Positions 48,993 to 58,984 of a DNA stretch of 64,000 nucleotides are shown here, one piece after another. The notes beneath the pieces are model-generated. The model saw only the letters and a list, made by a program, of their open reading frames with translations. It was not told where the DNA came from and searched no databases. Numbering within the stretch: position 1 is the first letter of the stretch; the number at the start of each line of letters is the position of its first letter. Origin of the DNA: Acidobacteriota bacterium (GTDB lineage: Bacteria > Acidobacteriota > Terriglobia > Terriglobales > Acidobacteriaceae); assembly GCA_021818585.1 (NCBI GenBank), contig JAKATU010000090.1, positions 1-64,000 on the forward strand, written 5' to 3'. The position numbers and the translations under genes were made by a program.

Positions 48993-49080
48993 TCACACAG
49001 ATCCTGAGGTTTTGCGTAATCCGAAAGAGATTCTCGACTAACACGATACTCCGGGAGTGGGGTGAGGGTACACTCCGTCC

Positions 49081-49938
49081 ATGCGGATGACGGTGGAGCG
49101 CGTGGTGGCCGTGGATTGGTCCGGCGCGGTGGAGGAGCGCGGGCAGCGCAAGCATATAAGGATTGCAGATGTGTGGCCTTCGCGTGATGCGGGTGCGTTG
49201 CGGCTGGAGAGTGGGCGAACGCGCGAGGAGGTGGCGGAGTGGCTTGCGCGTGAGGCTGCGAAGACTCCGGAAATGGTGGTGGGGCTGGACTTTGCGTTTT
49301 CCTTTCCTGCCTGGTTTGTAAGGGAGGAGTGCGGGTGTGGGACGGTTGCGGATTTTTGGGAGCGGGTGGCCGCGGAGGGTGAGGGGTGGTTGCGCGGCGG
49401 GAATCGGTGGCTTTGGGGACGTCCTGGAGTGAAGCGGCCGTTGGAGCTGGGTGGGGGTTCGGATCTGGGATTTCGGCGGACGGATCGAGCGCAGATGGAT
49501 GGGATTGTGAAGAACCGGCCGAAGTCTCCACTACAGGTTGGTGGTGCGGGGGCTGTGGGGACGGGATCGCTGCGGGGGATTCCGGTGCTGCTGGATTTGC
49601 GGCGGGCAGGATTTAGCGTGTGGCCGTTTGAGGCGGTGAAGCTGCCGGTGGTGGTGGAGATTTATCCGCGTGTGTTTACGGGGGATGTGACGAAGTCGGA
49701 TGCGTGTGCGCGGAGACGGGAGTTGGAGAAGCTGCAGCGGGGCGCTTATGGCGGGTGGCTGACGCAGAATGTGATGGACGCGGCGGCGGACTCCGAGGAT
49801 GCGTTTGACGCGCTGTTTGCTGGGCTGGGGATGTGGGAGCACCGGGCGGAGTTGGCGGAACTGCGGCAGGCGGAGGATGCGGATGAGCGGCAGGAGGGCC
49901 GGATATGGGTTCCGATGCGCGGCAGGGCGCTGTGTTGA
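49081..49938 (+). CDS. DUF429-like RNase H-fold protein
   Basis: The 285-residue product has three acidic motifs typical of RNase H-like folds: VVAVDWSGA near the start, VVGLDFAFSFP near residue 68 and DSEDAFDALFAG near residue 240, plus VVEIYPRV. This arrangement is that of DUF429-like predicted nucleases. No biochemical role is known. A second ATG two codons later is also possible. The gene stops 13 bases before alaS begins on the same strand, so they may share a transcript. Confidence 0.7.
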   Translation: MRMTVERVVAVDWSGAVEERGQRKHIRIADVWPSRDAGALRLESGRTREEVAEWLAREAAKTPEMVVGLDFAFSFPAWFVREECGCGTVADFWERVAAEGEGWLRGGNRWLWGRPGVKRPLELGGGSDLGFRRTDRAQMDGIVKNRPKSPLQVGGAGAVGTGSLRGIPVLLDLRRAGFSVWPFEAVKLPVVVEIYPRVFTGDVTKSDACARRRELEKLQRGAYGGWLTQNVMDAAADSEDAFDALFAGLGMWEHRAELAELRQAEDADERQEGRIWVPMRGRALC

Positions 49939-49951
49939 TTACACTTGAGGT

Positions 49952-52618
49952 ATGCCTTTTCGCTCTGGTTCCGACATTCGTGAGACATTTCTGCGCTTTT
50001 TTGAGAGCAAGGGACACCGTCGTGTCCATTCCTCTTCGCTGGTTCCGGCGAACGACCCTACGCTGCTGTTTACCAATGCCGGGATGAACCAGTTCAAGGA
50101 CGTGTTCCTGGGGCTGGAGCATCGGGATTATTCGCGGGCGACGACCTCGCAGAAGTGTGTGCGGGCGGGCGGCAAGCACAATGATCTGGAGAACGTGGGC
50201 TTTACGCGGCGGCACCACACGTTTTTTGAGATGCTGGGGAACTTCAGCTTTGGCGACTACTTCAAGCGCGACGCGATTGCTTATGCGTGGGAGCTGGTGA
50301 CGTCGCCGGAGTGGTTTGGGCTTCCGAAAGACAAGCTGTACGTGACGATCTTCCAGGGCGAGAACGGGGTTCCGCGGGATGAAGAGGCGTACGAGCTTTG
50401 GCGCGGGCAGGGTGTTCCGGCGGAGCGGATTTTTGAGTTCGGAGCGAAGGACAACTTCTGGCAGATGGGGGATACGGGGCCTTGCGGTCCATGCTCGGAG
50501 ATTTTTTACGACATGGGGATGGAGGCCGCGGAGACGCCGGGCGTGGACAAGCCGTTTGGGCAGGACGATGCGCGGTATGTGGAGATTTGGAATTTAGTTT
50601 TCATGCAGTTCGACCGCTCGGCGAATGGCGAGCTGGCGCTGCTGCCCAAGCCTTCGATTGATACGGGCGCGGGGCTGGAGCGGCTGGCTGCTGTGATGCA
50701 GGGGAAGATCAGCAACTTTGAGACGGACTTGTTTACGCCGCTGATTGCGAAGGCTGCGGAGTTGACGGGCGTGGGGAATGATCTGGGGAATGCTTCGCTG
50801 CGGATTATTGCGGACCATGCCCGGTGCGCGACGTTTTTGATCAGCGACGGCGTCTTGCCGGCGAATGAAGGGCGCGGTTATGTGCTGCGGAAGATTCTGC
50901 GGCGCGGGATTCGGCATGGGCGGCTGCTGGGGCAGGAGCAGCCGTTTATGGGGCGGATGGTTTATGCGGTGCGGGATGGGATGCAGGTGGCTTATCCGGA
51001 GCTGAAGGAGAGCGAGGACCGCGTGGCGGAGGTGGTAGAGGCCGAGGAGCGGCAGTTTGCGCGGGTGCTGGAGATTGGGGATCGGCAAATGCAGGCCGTA
51101 TTGGGCGAAGGATCGATTTCCGGCAAGGATGCGTTTCATCTTTATGAGACTTATGGATTGCCGCTGGACTTTATGATGGATGCGGCCCGGGATGCGGGGA
51201 TTGCGTTTGATCTGACGGGATTTGAAGAGGCTCGTGCGGAAGAGCAGGCTCGGGCTCGGGCTTCGTGGAAGGGCGGCGCGAAGCAGTCGGCGAGCCCGGT
51301 GTTTCGCGAGTTGCCGAAGACGGAGTTCGAGGGCTACAAGAAGCTGCGCGTGGACGGGGCCGAGGTGCTGGCCATTGTGAAGGATGGGCAGGGCGTGAAG
51401 GCGGCCGGCGTGGGTGATGCGGTGGAAGTGGTGCTGAACGCGACGAGCTTCTATGCGGACTCGGGCGGGCAGATTGGCGACCATGGGTGGTTGTATTCGG
51501 ATGATCACAACTCGGTGGTGGCGGATGTGAGCGGCTGTGTGAAGCCGGTGCAGGGCGTGTTTGCGCACAAGGCGGTGCTGCGGCAGACGCTGGTGGTGGG
51601 CGATAAGGTGGACACGGTGGTGGATGCGGAATTTCGCGCGGCGACGCGGCGGAACCATACGGGTACGCATCTGCTGCATGCGGCGTTGCGCGAGGTGCTG
51701 GGCACGCATGTGAAGCAGGCGGGTTCGCTGGTGGAGCCGGGGCGGCTGCGGTTTGACTTCTCGCACTTTACGCAGATTGCCGATGAGGAGCTGCAGGACA
51801 TTGAGGACATCGTCAATAAGGAAGTGCTGCGGAATACGAAGGTGGAGACGCTGGAGGATGTTCCGATTGATGTGGCGGTGAATGAGTATCACGCGATGGC
51901 GCTGTTTGGCGAGAAGTATGGCGAGCGAGTGCGGGTGGTGAAGATTGGCGATTTTTCGACGGAGCTTTGCGGCGGCACGCACACGGGCGCGACGGGCGAG
52001 ATTGGCTTGGTGAAGCTGGTGAGCGAGGGGAGTGTTTCGTCGGGCGTGCGGCGCATGGAAGCGGTGACGGGGCTGGGCGCGCTGAAGGAGTTCCGGCGGG
52101 ATTATGAAGTGGCGCAGGTGGCGGCGCAGTTGGCGCCGAGCGTGGAGCTGTCTCCCGCGGATGCGCTGAAGCACAGACTGGCGGCGCAGGAAGAAGAGAT
52201 GAAGAAGCTGCGGCGCGAGCTGGATGAGCTGCGTATGAAGTCGGCAGCGAAGGCGGTTGCGGGCGCGGCAGACGAGGCCGTGGACGTGAGCGGCGTGAAG
52301 GTGCTGGCGCAGCGCGTGGACGGCGTAGACCGCGGACAGATGCGGACGCTGGTGGACAATCTGCGGACGAAGCTGGGTTCAGGGGTGGTTGTGCTGGGGT
52401 CTGCACAGGACGAGGGCAAGGTGGCGCTGATTGTGGGCGTGACCAAGGATCTGACGGGCAAGGTGCAGGCCGGGAAGATTGTGGCGCAGTTGGCGAAGAT
52501 GGTGGGCGGCAGCGGCGGTGGCCGTCCAGACATGGCGGAGGCCGGCGGGAAGGATGCCTCGCAACTGGATGCGGCGCTGAAGAGCGTGCCTGAAGTGGTG
52601 AAGAGTCTGTTGGGGTAG
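49952..52618 (+). CDS. alaS: Alanine-tRNA ligase
   Basis: At 888 residues this is a full-length AlaRS. The N-terminal class II catalytic core ([54 protein letters not shown]), the tRNA-recognition part, the editing domain with zinc-binding [12 protein letters not shown] and LCGGTHTG, and the C-Ala domain ([21 protein letters not shown]) are all present in order. It charges tRNA-Ala and clears Ser/Gly mischarging. A GAGG lies just upstream of the ATG. HicB follows 29 bases after the stop. Confidence 0.97.
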   Translation: MPFRSGSDIRETFLRFFESKGHRRVHSSSLVPANDPTLLFTNAGMNQFKDVFLGLEHRDYSRATTSQKCVRAGGKHNDLENVGFTRRHHTFFEMLGNFSFGDYFKRDAIAYAWELVTSPEWFGLPKDKLYVTIFQGENGVPRDEEAYELWRGQGVPAERIFEFGAKDNFWQMGDTGPCGPCSEIFYDMGMEAAETPGVDKPFGQDDARYVEIWNLVFMQFDRSANGELALLPKPSIDTGAGLERLAAVMQGKISNFETDLFTPLIAKAAELTGVGNDLGNASLRIIADHARCATFLISDGVLPANEGRGYVLRKILRRGIRHGRLLGQEQPFMGRMVYAVRDGMQVAYPELKESEDRVAEVVEAEERQFARVLEIGDRQMQAVLGEGSISGKDAFHLYETYGLPLDFMMDAARDAGIAFDLTGFEEARAEEQARARASWKGGAKQSASPVFRELPKTEFEGYKKLRVDGAEVLAIVKDGQGVKAAGVGDAVEVVLNATSFYADSGGQIGDHGWLYSDDHNSVVADVSGCVKPVQGVFAHKAVLRQTLVVGDKVDTVVDAEFRAATRRNHTGTHLLHAALREVLGTHVKQAGSLVEPGRLRFDFSHFTQIADEELQDIEDIVNKEVLRNTKVETLEDVPIDVAVNEYHAMALFGEKYGERVRVVKIGDFSTELCGGTHTGATGEIGLVKLVSEGSVSSGVRRMEAVTGLGALKEFRRDYEVAQVAAQLAPSVELSPADALKHRLAAQEEEMKKLRRELDELRMKSAAKAVAGAADEAVDVSGVKVLAQRVDGVDRGQMRTLVDNLRTKLGSGVVVLGSAQDEGKVALIVGVTKDLTGKVQAGKIVAQLAKMVGGSGGGRPDMAEAGGKDASQLDAALKSVPEVVKSLLG

Positions 52619-52647
52619 ACTTTTTTTTGAGCGAGAGGAGTGACGGG

Positions 52648-52857
52648 ATGCTTTTCCATGTGACATTGACGCAGGAGGAGGACGGATGGATTGTCGCGGA
52701 GTGTCCTGCGCTTCCTGGTTGCGTTTCTCAGGGCAAGGATGAGAAGGAAGCGCTCGATCACATTCGTGAAGCGATTACTGCGTGGATGTGGGCCGAAGAT
52801 CAGAAGGCTGCCAAGTCCATTCCGAGCGATCAGACTCAGATTGTTGTCGCGGTTTAG
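52648..52857 (+). CDS. hicB: HicB-like antitoxin
   Basis: A 69-residue protein from ATG 52648 (GAGGAG upstream; TTG 52627 is less likely). The fold FHVTLTQEEDGWIVAECPALPGCVSQGKDEKEALDHIREAI is the partly degraded RNase H-like HicB domain that binds and silences HicA. It lacks the extra DNA-binding domain found in many HicB proteins, so autoregulation may need another protein. hicA lies 35-62 bases downstream on the same strand; the antitoxin-first order is less common but known. Confidence 0.88.
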   Translation: MLFHVTLTQEEDGWIVAECPALPGCVSQGKDEKEALDHIREAITAWMWAEDQKAAKSIPSDQTQIVVAV

Positions 52858-52892
52858 CTTTTTCCGAGAATTTTCCGTAAACCATTCACTTT

Positions 52893-53141
52893 TTGCTCCG
52901 GTTGCATTGGGATAGCTGCATAGGAAAGCTGGGGAACATTTCCGGGAAAGAAGCGGTGAAGGCCTTTGCCAGAGCTGGCTGGACGCTGGTTGGGCAGGTG
53001 GGCAGCCACTGCGTGATGACGAAGGCGGGCGAACGGGCCAATCTTTCCATTCCATTGCATAAGGAGCTTTCTACAGGGACGTTGCGAGCACTGATTCGCT
53101 GTGCCGGGATGACGGTGGACGAGTTTCTTTCCCATCTTTGA
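52893..53141 (+). CDS. hicA: HicA-like toxin with doubtful start codon
   Basis: The HicA double-stranded-RNA-binding-like fold is clear: SGKEAVKAFARAGWTLV, then GSHCVMTKAG with the catalytic His, and SIPLHKELSTGTLRALIR. HicA cleaves mRNA independently of the ribosome. Homologues usually begin at M-GKLGNISGKE. Here that position reads ATA (52920-52922), giving IGKLGNISGKE, so the expected ATG seems lost. The frame continues upstream to TTG codons at 52893 and 52902, which would add 9 or 6 residues, with no good ribosome binding site. Expression may be weak or absent. Confidence 0.8.
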   Translation: MLRLHWDSCIGKLGNISGKEAVKAFARAGWTLVGQVGSHCVMTKAGERANLSIPLHKELSTGTLRALIRCAGMTVDEFLSHL

Positions 53142-53233
53142 ACGTGCCGTCGAGCTAGAGGTTTTCATGTGGGTTCCCCGGGGTTGGGATGGGCTTGTGG
53201 CTTTCTATAATTGAGAAGGCCGCTGATACACGT

Positions 53234-55345
53234 ATGCATTTCTCCCCTCACTCCAGGCGGGTCTGCCTGGCCGCCTTGTTGATTTGCCTGGCTGTGCCGT
53301 ATGGCCGGGCAGAGAGCCTGAGCGGGCAGCAGTTTCAGCGTGCGCAGCGCATGCATGCCGCTCTGGACGCAAAGCTGACGACCCGGCGGACGCGCGATGA
53401 CTACAATCGCGTGATCAATGCTTATCACGCCGTTTCCACGGACGATCCGAAATCTCCTTATGCCGTGGCGGCGCTGGCGGCGATTGCTGACGTGTTTGCC
53501 GAAGAGGGCCGGTTGTTTCATGATTCTCAGTTGCTGCAATATGCGATCTGGCAGTACGAGGCGGTGAGGCGGCAATATCCCGGGAGTGATTATGCGAATT
53601 CGGCGCTGCTGAACGAGGGGGATATTTACGAGCTGGATCTGGGAAATCTGAGCGCGGCGCGGCAACGGTTTGAGCTTTTTCTGAAGCTCTATCCTCATAG
53701 CTCGATGGCGATGGAAGCGCGGTATGAGCTGGCGGCGATTTGGCGGAAGGAACATCCGGCGGAGGCTCCGCGGGAGATGGCTGCAGTTCCCAAAAAGGAG
53801 ACGCGGCCGGTGCAGCCGGAGCGGGTTGTTCCGAAGCCGGTCGAGCATGCGGCGGTGGTGGCTGCGCGAGTGCCTCAGGCTGAGACGCATGTGCCGCGGC
53901 ATGCGGCGAGGCGTGCGATGCGGGAGCGTTCCACGCCTGCATTGGCGACGACTACGCCTGTTGTAACGACTACGCCGGTTGTGACGGCTGCGCCGGTTGT
54001 GGCGAGCGCGGGTTTGCCGCTGGTGATGGGGGTGCAGCATTGGTCGACGGCGGATTCGACGCGAGTTGTGATTCGGCTGGAGAAGGAAGTGCTGTATGAG
54101 GCGGCGCGGACGACGAATCCGGACAGGATCATTTTTGACTTGTACGGGGCGCGGCTTTCGCCGGAGCTGATGGCGCGTTCGGCGGAGATGGTGCACGATG
54201 GATTTTTGCGGGGCATCAGCACGACGCAACTGACGCAGGATGTGACGCGGGTGGTGCTGGATGTGAGCCCGGTGAGCGACTACTCGGCGTTTTACTTGCC
54301 GACGCCGCCGCGGCTGATTGTGGATGTGCGTGGGCGTGCTGTTGAGACTGCCAAAAAAGTAACACATACGGTTACCAATCGAGTTGGAACGGGTGAATTG
54401 GCGGCGATGAGGGAGCCGGTGCACGAGGTGAAGGCGACTCCTGCGCCGACGTTGGGGCCGGTGGCGGCGCGAGTTCCGGGCACAAGGCCCGCTGCGCATG
54501 AGGCGACGCGGCAGTTGAATGATCGCAGTGCGCTGCCTGCTCCGCTGACGAGTATGAAGCCGGCGGTGGTGGGGCATCCGGCAGCGGTGCCTACGCTGGA
54601 GCCGAATGCGCCGACGATGGTGCGGGCGCTCGGGTTGAAGATTCACCGGATCGTGATTGATCCGGGGCATGGCGGGTACGACTCGGGGACGATTGGGCCG
54701 AACGGCCTCGAAGAGAAGACGGTGACGCTGGATGTGGCGCTGCGACTGGGGCGGTTGCTGCAGCAGAAGCTGGGCGCGAAGGTTTTCTACACGCGCGACA
54801 CGGATACGTTTGTGCCGCTGGAGACGCGGACGGCGATTGCGAACAAGGATCGCGCGGATTTGTTTATTTCGATTCACGTGAATTCGAATCCGGATACGGC
54901 GATTCGAGGCGCGGCGACGTATTACCTGAGCTTTACGAACTCCGCGGATGCGCTGGAACTGGCGGCGCGGGAGAATGCTGTGTCGAAGCAGTCGATTCAC
55001 CAACTGAGTGACCTGGTGAAGAAGATTGCGCTGAATGACAAGCTGAATGAGTCGCGGATTTTTGCGCAGGATGTGGAGCAAAGCTTGTATGACGGGATGG
55101 AGCAGGGTAATCCGGGATTTGAAGATCTGGGGGTGAAGAAGGCTCCGTTTGTGGTGCTGATTGGTGCGAACATGCCTTCGATTCTGACGGAGATTTCGTT
55201 TTTGTCGAATCCGCAGTCGGCGCATGATTTGACGGAGCCGGCGTATCGGCAGCGGATTGCTGAGTCATTGTACCGGGGTGTGGCGAAGTATGTGGACTCA
55301 GTGAACGGGATGCATCTTGCTCAGAATGGTGGGGTGGGGCAGTAA
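53234..55345 (+). CDS. N-acetylmuramoyl-L-alanine amidase with AMIN domain
   Basis: The 703-residue protein (ATG 53234; an in-frame start 15 codons earlier is less likely) has a signal peptide (CLAALLICLAVPYGRAE), TPR-like helices (residues about 30-190), a proline/threonine linker with TTTPVVTTTPVVTAAPVV repeats, an AMIN domain (MGVQHWSTADSTRVVIRLE to RLIVDVRG), and a C-terminal Amidase_3 catalytic domain with HRIVIDPGHGGYDSGTIGPN, ADLFISIHVNSNPD and TEISFLSNPQSA (zinc His/Glu). It cuts the amide between MurNAc and L-Ala in peptidoglycan, as AmiC does in cell separation. The long TPR part is unlike E. coli AmiC. Confidence 0.92.
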   Translation: MHFSPHSRRVCLAALLICLAVPYGRAESLSGQQFQRAQRMHAALDAKLTTRRTRDDYNRVINAYHAVSTDDPKSPYAVAALAAIADVFAEEGRLFHDSQLLQYAIWQYEAVRRQYPGSDYANSALLNEGDIYELDLGNLSAARQRFELFLKLYPHSSMAMEARYELAAIWRKEHPAEAPREMAAVPKKETRPVQPERVVPKPVEHAAVVAARVPQAETHVPRHAARRAMRERSTPALATTTPVVTTTPVVTAAPVVASAGLPLVMGVQHWSTADSTRVVIRLEKEVLYEAARTTNPDRIIFDLYGARLSPELMARSAEMVHDGFLRGISTTQLTQDVTRVVLDVSPVSDYSAFYLPTPPRLIVDVRGRAVETAKKVTHTVTNRVGTGELAAMREPVHEVKATPAPTLGPVAARVPGTRPAAHEATRQLNDRSALPAPLTSMKPAVVGHPAAVPTLEPNAPTMVRALGLKIHRIVIDPGHGGYDSGTIGPNGLEEKTVTLDVALRLGRLLQQKLGAKVFYTRDTDTFVPLETRTAIANKDRADLFISIHVNSNPDTAIRGAATYYLSFTNSADALELAARENAVSKQSIHQLSDLVKKIALNDKLNESRIFAQDVEQSLYDGMEQGNPGFEDLGVKKAPFVVLIGANMPSILTEISFLSNPQSAHDLTEPAYRQRIAESLYRGVAKYVDSVNGMHLAQNGGVGQ

Positions 55346-55839
55346 GGATTTCTTTTGGAGCGGCGCTTTGTTCTTACGCTTTTTCCGACACAAAGAAACT
55401 GCAGGTTCCTCCGCTGCGTTCGTTCACCTTTCCGGTGAACGAACTTCGGTCGGGATGACAAGATTTTTCCTGGTGCTGGGGTTGGTTGCGTCTTTGGTTC
55501 TGGACATGCGAAAAGGCTCGGGAAAAGGCCGCGGTGCGGTCTTTTTCTGAGCTTCTATATCCAGGTTGGCAATTTTGGGGTCAATGACCGGTAGGTTTTG
55601 CCGTTCAGGAGGGGGTGTGCTTCGCACGCAGGTAACGTGCTGCGGAGCTTGCCGCCTGGGGATTGGCTGTTCGGTGCGATTGGTGATTGGGATTGTGGGA
55701 GAAACTTTGGGCGGCGGCTTGGGGCCTGGGTATTGTCAGGATTCTTCGGCTTTGCCTCAGAATGACTACATTTGGGGCCGGCTTTTTCTGTTTCCCCACC
55801 CAAGCCTTGCGGCTTGGGTGGGCCACCACTATCTCTGGG
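55346..55839. repeat. Non-coding repeat-rich stretch
   Basis: No gene is supported in these 494 bases. Repeat copy 2 (AAACTGCAGGTTCCTC...TCGGGATGACAA) spans 55396-55461, with an 11-bp perfect hairpin GTTCGTTCACC/GGTGAACGAAC at 55418-55428 and 55434-55444. A weaker relative is near 55740-55765. The palindrome CCCACCCAAGCC/GGCTTGGGTGGG (12 bp perfect, 4-base loop) is at 55795-55822, just beyond the MIOX stop; its relative is at 56941-56969. Confidence 0.75.
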
Positions 55840-56700
55840 TTACCAGGCTAGTTCTGTGGGGAAGAATTCGGCCATGAGGTCTTCGTAGTAGGGGCGCAGG
55901 GCTTTGACGTCGGGTTTGGCGGCGCCTTTGGAGTAGAGGTCGTAGGGGTTGAACATGTGGACCCAGTCGAACATTTTTTCGTCGTGGGCGGACATGAGGT
56001 GGCGGTAGGCACCGTGGCGGTGGGCCGGGTAGAAGGAGTGGTAGCGGAGCATGTAGTGGGCGGGCTCGGGCAGGTAGTCGCGGGTGACGTGGTAGATGTA
56101 TTCGTCGTGGCCCCAGGACATGTGGACTTTTTCAAGGCCGCAGTTGGGCTCGTAGATGCCGTGGAGGGTCTGGTATTCGGGGACTTTGGAGTCGGGGTTG
56201 TGGTCGAAGTATTTGTGGAAGACGATCTGGTCGGAAAAGGCGCAGCCGACGGGGAAGGTATCGCCGACGACGGCCCACTGGGGTTCGCCGTAAAGGCAGA
56301 GGACCTTGCCGAGGTCGTGGACGAAGCCGGCGAGGACCATCCAGCGCGGATGGCCGTCGGCGCGGATGGCCTCGGAGGTTTGCATGAGATGCTCGATCTG
56401 GGAGAGATCGGTGTCGGGGTCGCTGTCGTCGACGAGGGTATTGAGGTAGTCGAGCGCGCCCCAGGGAGTGCGCTTGCCGCGCTGGAGGGAGCAGTATTCC
56501 TTCTCTTTGGCGAGGACGAAGTCGAGGGTTTGATGGGTGTGATTGAGGCGGTAGAACTCGGCGACGCCGGGAGTGGCCTGTTCGTCATACTGGCGGAATT
56601 CGGACTGGTCTTTGCCTTCGCGGTAGCGGCCTGCGACGTAGTCATCCCACTGGTCGAGCTGGTCGAGTGGGCCTTGGGCGAGTTTGGGATCTGCGCTCAT
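55840..56700 (-). CDS. Myo-inositol oxygenase (MIOX) family protein
   Basis: The 286-residue product matches the mainly eukaryotic MIOX family, which uses a di-iron site to split myo-inositol into D-glucuronate. The HD-type iron ligands are in [38 protein letters not shown] (two His) and [20 protein letters not shown] (Asp). [15 protein letters not shown] and the C-terminal [15 protein letters not shown] are further MIOX blocks. AAAGGAAA lies before the ATG. Bacterial examples are rather rare; the nearby genes do not reveal an inositol or glucuronate route. Confidence 0.92.
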   Translation of the reverse strand: MSADPKLAQGPLDQLDQWDDYVAGRYREGKDQSEFRQYDEQATPGVAEFYRLNHTHQTLDFVLAKEKEYCSLQRGKRTPWGALDYLNTLVDDSDPDTDLSQIEHLMQTSEAIRADGHPRWMVLAGFVHDLGKVLCLYGEPQWAVVGDTFPVGCAFSDQIVFHKYFDHNPDSKVPEYQTLHGIYEPNCGLEKVHMSWGHDEYIYHVTRDYLPEPAHYMLRYHSFYPAHRHGAYRHLMSAHDEKMFDWVHMFNPYDLYSKGAAKPDVKALRPYYEDLMAEFFPTELAW

Positions 56701-56990
56701 GTTGTGTTTTCCTTTTGCGGGTACGGCGTTGCTTGCGACTAAGGCGGGTATAGCACCGCGAGCGCATGTGGGGCAAGGTGGAAGGAGATGAGGACTGGCC
56801 GCACGGGCGGACGCGCGCTTTGCGCGCCATTCCTGATGAGGTTTTGGGTGAGCCTTCAGGCGGCGGTTTTTGAGTTGGATTTTTCTATTCCCACCCTTTG
56901 CTTTGCCAAGGATGGTGCCCCCGATCCTTCGTTTCTCAGTGGCCCACCCAAGCGTCGCCTGGGTGGGCCACCACGGGGAGTTTGGCTGGA
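56701..56990. repeat. Non-coding stretch with palindrome GGCCCACCCA (56941-56969)
   Basis: No gene is seen. GGCCCACCCA (56941-56950) pairs perfectly with TGGGTGGGCC (56960-56969), and the loop can pair partly. It resembles the palindrome at 55795-55822 in sequence, in the following GCCACCAC, and in position (just downstream of the stop of a minus-strand gene). Confidence 0.75.
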
Positions 56991-58565
56991 TCAGTGTTTT
57001 TTGACGTCGATGGGAATCTGTAGGGTGCCGAGGCGGCCTGTGTCTGTGTTCCAGAGGGCGAGGTAGATGTTGTTTTCTCCTTTGGGCATGAAGACGGGTT
57101 CCTGCCAGAGGGTGGTGGCGTTGGGGTGGGCCCGGTACTGCGCTTTGTCGAAGCTGAAGCGGAGAACGCGCATGTCTTTGTAGACGAGTTCACCGTGTGT
57201 ATCGAGGACGATGACGGCTGCGCCGAAGGTGACCAGGGACTGCGTTTTGTTGAGGGATTGAACGGGGAAGTCGGGGATGGGGATGGCGGTGTAGAGGGTG
57301 TAGGGGAGGAATCGGCGAGGATGTTTGGGCGCGTTGGGCAGGGGGGCGGTTGCGCGGTGGACCACGGCCTTGAAGACGATGGGGTTGCTGTGCTGGTCCG
57401 GGGCGGCGACCTGTATGTTTTGAGCGACTGTCAAAGGCTTGCCGTGGTGGTTGTTTTGATTGGCCTGGTAGTTATCGTCGAAGTAGCCCCGGCGATAGCT
57501 GAGGTGGTAGGGGGCGTCAACGGTGATGCGGATTTTGTGCCAGCGACCGCGCTGGTGGAGGTCGTTGGGGGCGTAGGTGAGGGTGTAGAAGTCGGCGGAG
57601 TGGTCGAGGATTTTGCGGGTTCCCCGGGCGATGCCGTTGTTGTTATAGAAGGCCTGTCCGCCGGTGCTGGCGGCTTCTTCGCTCATGAGCATCTGCTGCT
57701 GGTCCATGGCGAGGTCGGAGGCGACGGTGAGGCCGCGGACGTCGATGGGATAGAGTGCGATGCGTTCGGCGTCGAGGGCGTCGTAGAGGCTGCGCATGCT
57801 GGTGTTGTCGTTGCCGGAGGGTACGTAGTCTGTGCCTTCGCCGGAGGAATTGTCGTTGGAAGAGGAGTCGATGCTGGCGAGTTCTGTGTCGGAGAGGAGG
57901 TAGAGGTTGGAGCCGGCGTTGAACCAGAGGAGATTTTTGCGGCCGGGATACTGGCTGAGATAGCCGGTGATCTGGCGGAGGACGTCGGCATCGGTGTCGT
58001 ACTCGTAGCCTGTGGTGCGGAAGCGGGGGATGGCGTACTGCATAGCCTTGAGCAGGGCGGTGCGGCTGGTGGTGAAGTTTTGCACGAGGATGATGCGGGG
58101 TCCGTTGCGCATGTAGATGGCGAGCGGCTCGGTGGGGGGTAGGTGCTGGATGAAACGGGTGAGCTCCTGGCGTAGGACCATCTGGTCCACGATGGGCATG
58201 GTGGTGAGGTCGAGGAGTGCGATGTTGAAGACGGCGGGCGGGTGCTTGAGGTAGGCGTTGGAGTAGACGCCGGAGGTGGAGGTGGGTTGGACGGCGAGGT
58301 CGTTGCCGGAGTGGGCGACGAAGGAGTCGATTGTCTGAAGGTGGTTGTTGTCGTAGACATGGAAGGCGGACTGGGGCAGGTTGAGGACGGGATTGCCTTT
58401 TGCGTCGGTGACGGTGACGTCTGTGAGGACCTCGCGAACGTGCTGGTGGAAGGTGTAGTTGGGCAGGGATGGGGGTGGTGGCGCGTCCTGAGCGACGGCA
58501 TGCGTGATGGAGGCGGCAGCCAGCAGGGCTGCGGAGAAAAGGCGGACGAAGCGTGCTGAGGGCAA
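56991..58565 (-). CDS. Secreted VWFA-related acidobacterial-type protein
   Basis: The 524-residue protein has a signal peptide ([21 protein letters not shown]), then [31 protein letters not shown], the opening of the acidobacterial VWFA-related family, and a von Willebrand A-like domain ([78 protein letters not shown]). A beta-rich C-terminal half follows. Function is unknown; these proteins are abundant in Acidobacteria. The start codon is TTG (complement of 58563-58565) with no ribosome binding site, so the exact start is doubtful. Confidence 0.88.
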   Translation of the reverse strand: MPSARFVRLFSAALLAAASITHAVAQDAPPPPSLPNYTFHQHVREVLTDVTVTDAKGNPVLNLPQSAFHVYDNNHLQTIDSFVAHSGNDLAVQPTSTSGVYSNAYLKHPPAVFNIALLDLTTMPIVDQMVLRQELTRFIQHLPPTEPLAIYMRNGPRIILVQNFTTSRTALLKAMQYAIPRFRTTGYEYDTDADVLRQITGYLSQYPGRKNLLWFNAGSNLYLLSDTELASIDSSSNDNSSGEGTDYVPSGNDNTSMRSLYDALDAERIALYPIDVRGLTVASDLAMDQQQMLMSEEAASTGGQAFYNNNGIARGTRKILDHSADFYTLTYAPNDLHQRGRWHKIRITVDAPYHLSYRRGYFDDNYQANQNNHHGKPLTVAQNIQVAAPDQHSNPIVFKAVVHRATAPLPNAPKHPRRFLPYTLYTAIPIPDFPVQSLNKTQSLVTFGAAVIVLDTHGELVYKDMRVLRFSFDKAQYRAHPNATTLWQEPVFMPKGENNIYLALWNTDTGRLGTLQIPIDVKKH

Positions 58566-58679
58566 GGCGGTCTCGCGGGATGGTAAGGATGATGAGCTTT
58601 ATTAATAGGGACGGGGTAGCGGAGATTAAGTTGCGGTGAAAGTGGGGGAAGTTTGCGGGGTTGAGCCTGAGTTGGAGAA

Positions 58680-58970
58680 TCTGGAAGCGCTTGCCGACGA
58701 CTACGCCTCCATCGTCGATGACGACGGCGACCGTACTGAGTGGGATGGGGGATTTGGGGCCTGGCGATGCCGTTGGTGCTGCAGTCGGCGTGGCCGCCGG
58801 TGGCGCGGGCCTCAACGGCCATGAGCGTGTGTTGCTGATAGAGGACGGGAATGGTGGCGACGGCGAGACCCCGGACGTCAATGGGTAAATGGAGATGCGC
58901 TCGGATTCGAGCGTGTCGCAGGGGTTGCGGAGGTTGTCTTTGCGCCAGGCTTGCGATGGGTCGATATTGA
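58680..58970 (-). pseudogene. Frameshifted fragment of a second VWFA-related gene
   Basis: The minus strand encodes TLESERISIYP and, in the next frame after the loss of one C near 58887, IDVRGLAVATIPVLYQQHTL, then MAVEARATGGHADCSTNGIAR. Together this parallels [20 protein letters not shown] and [18 protein letters not shown] of the intact neighbour at 56991-58565. Only about 90 codons remain. The rest of 58566-58984 shows no gene. It is a relic of a paralogue. Confidence 0.75.
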
Positions 58971-58984
58971 GGAGATGGGCGTTT

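Noticed and set aside
53165..55225. 686-residue antisense frame across the amidase gene
   Set aside because: Low-complexity arginine-rich shadow; the amidase frame has all its domains.
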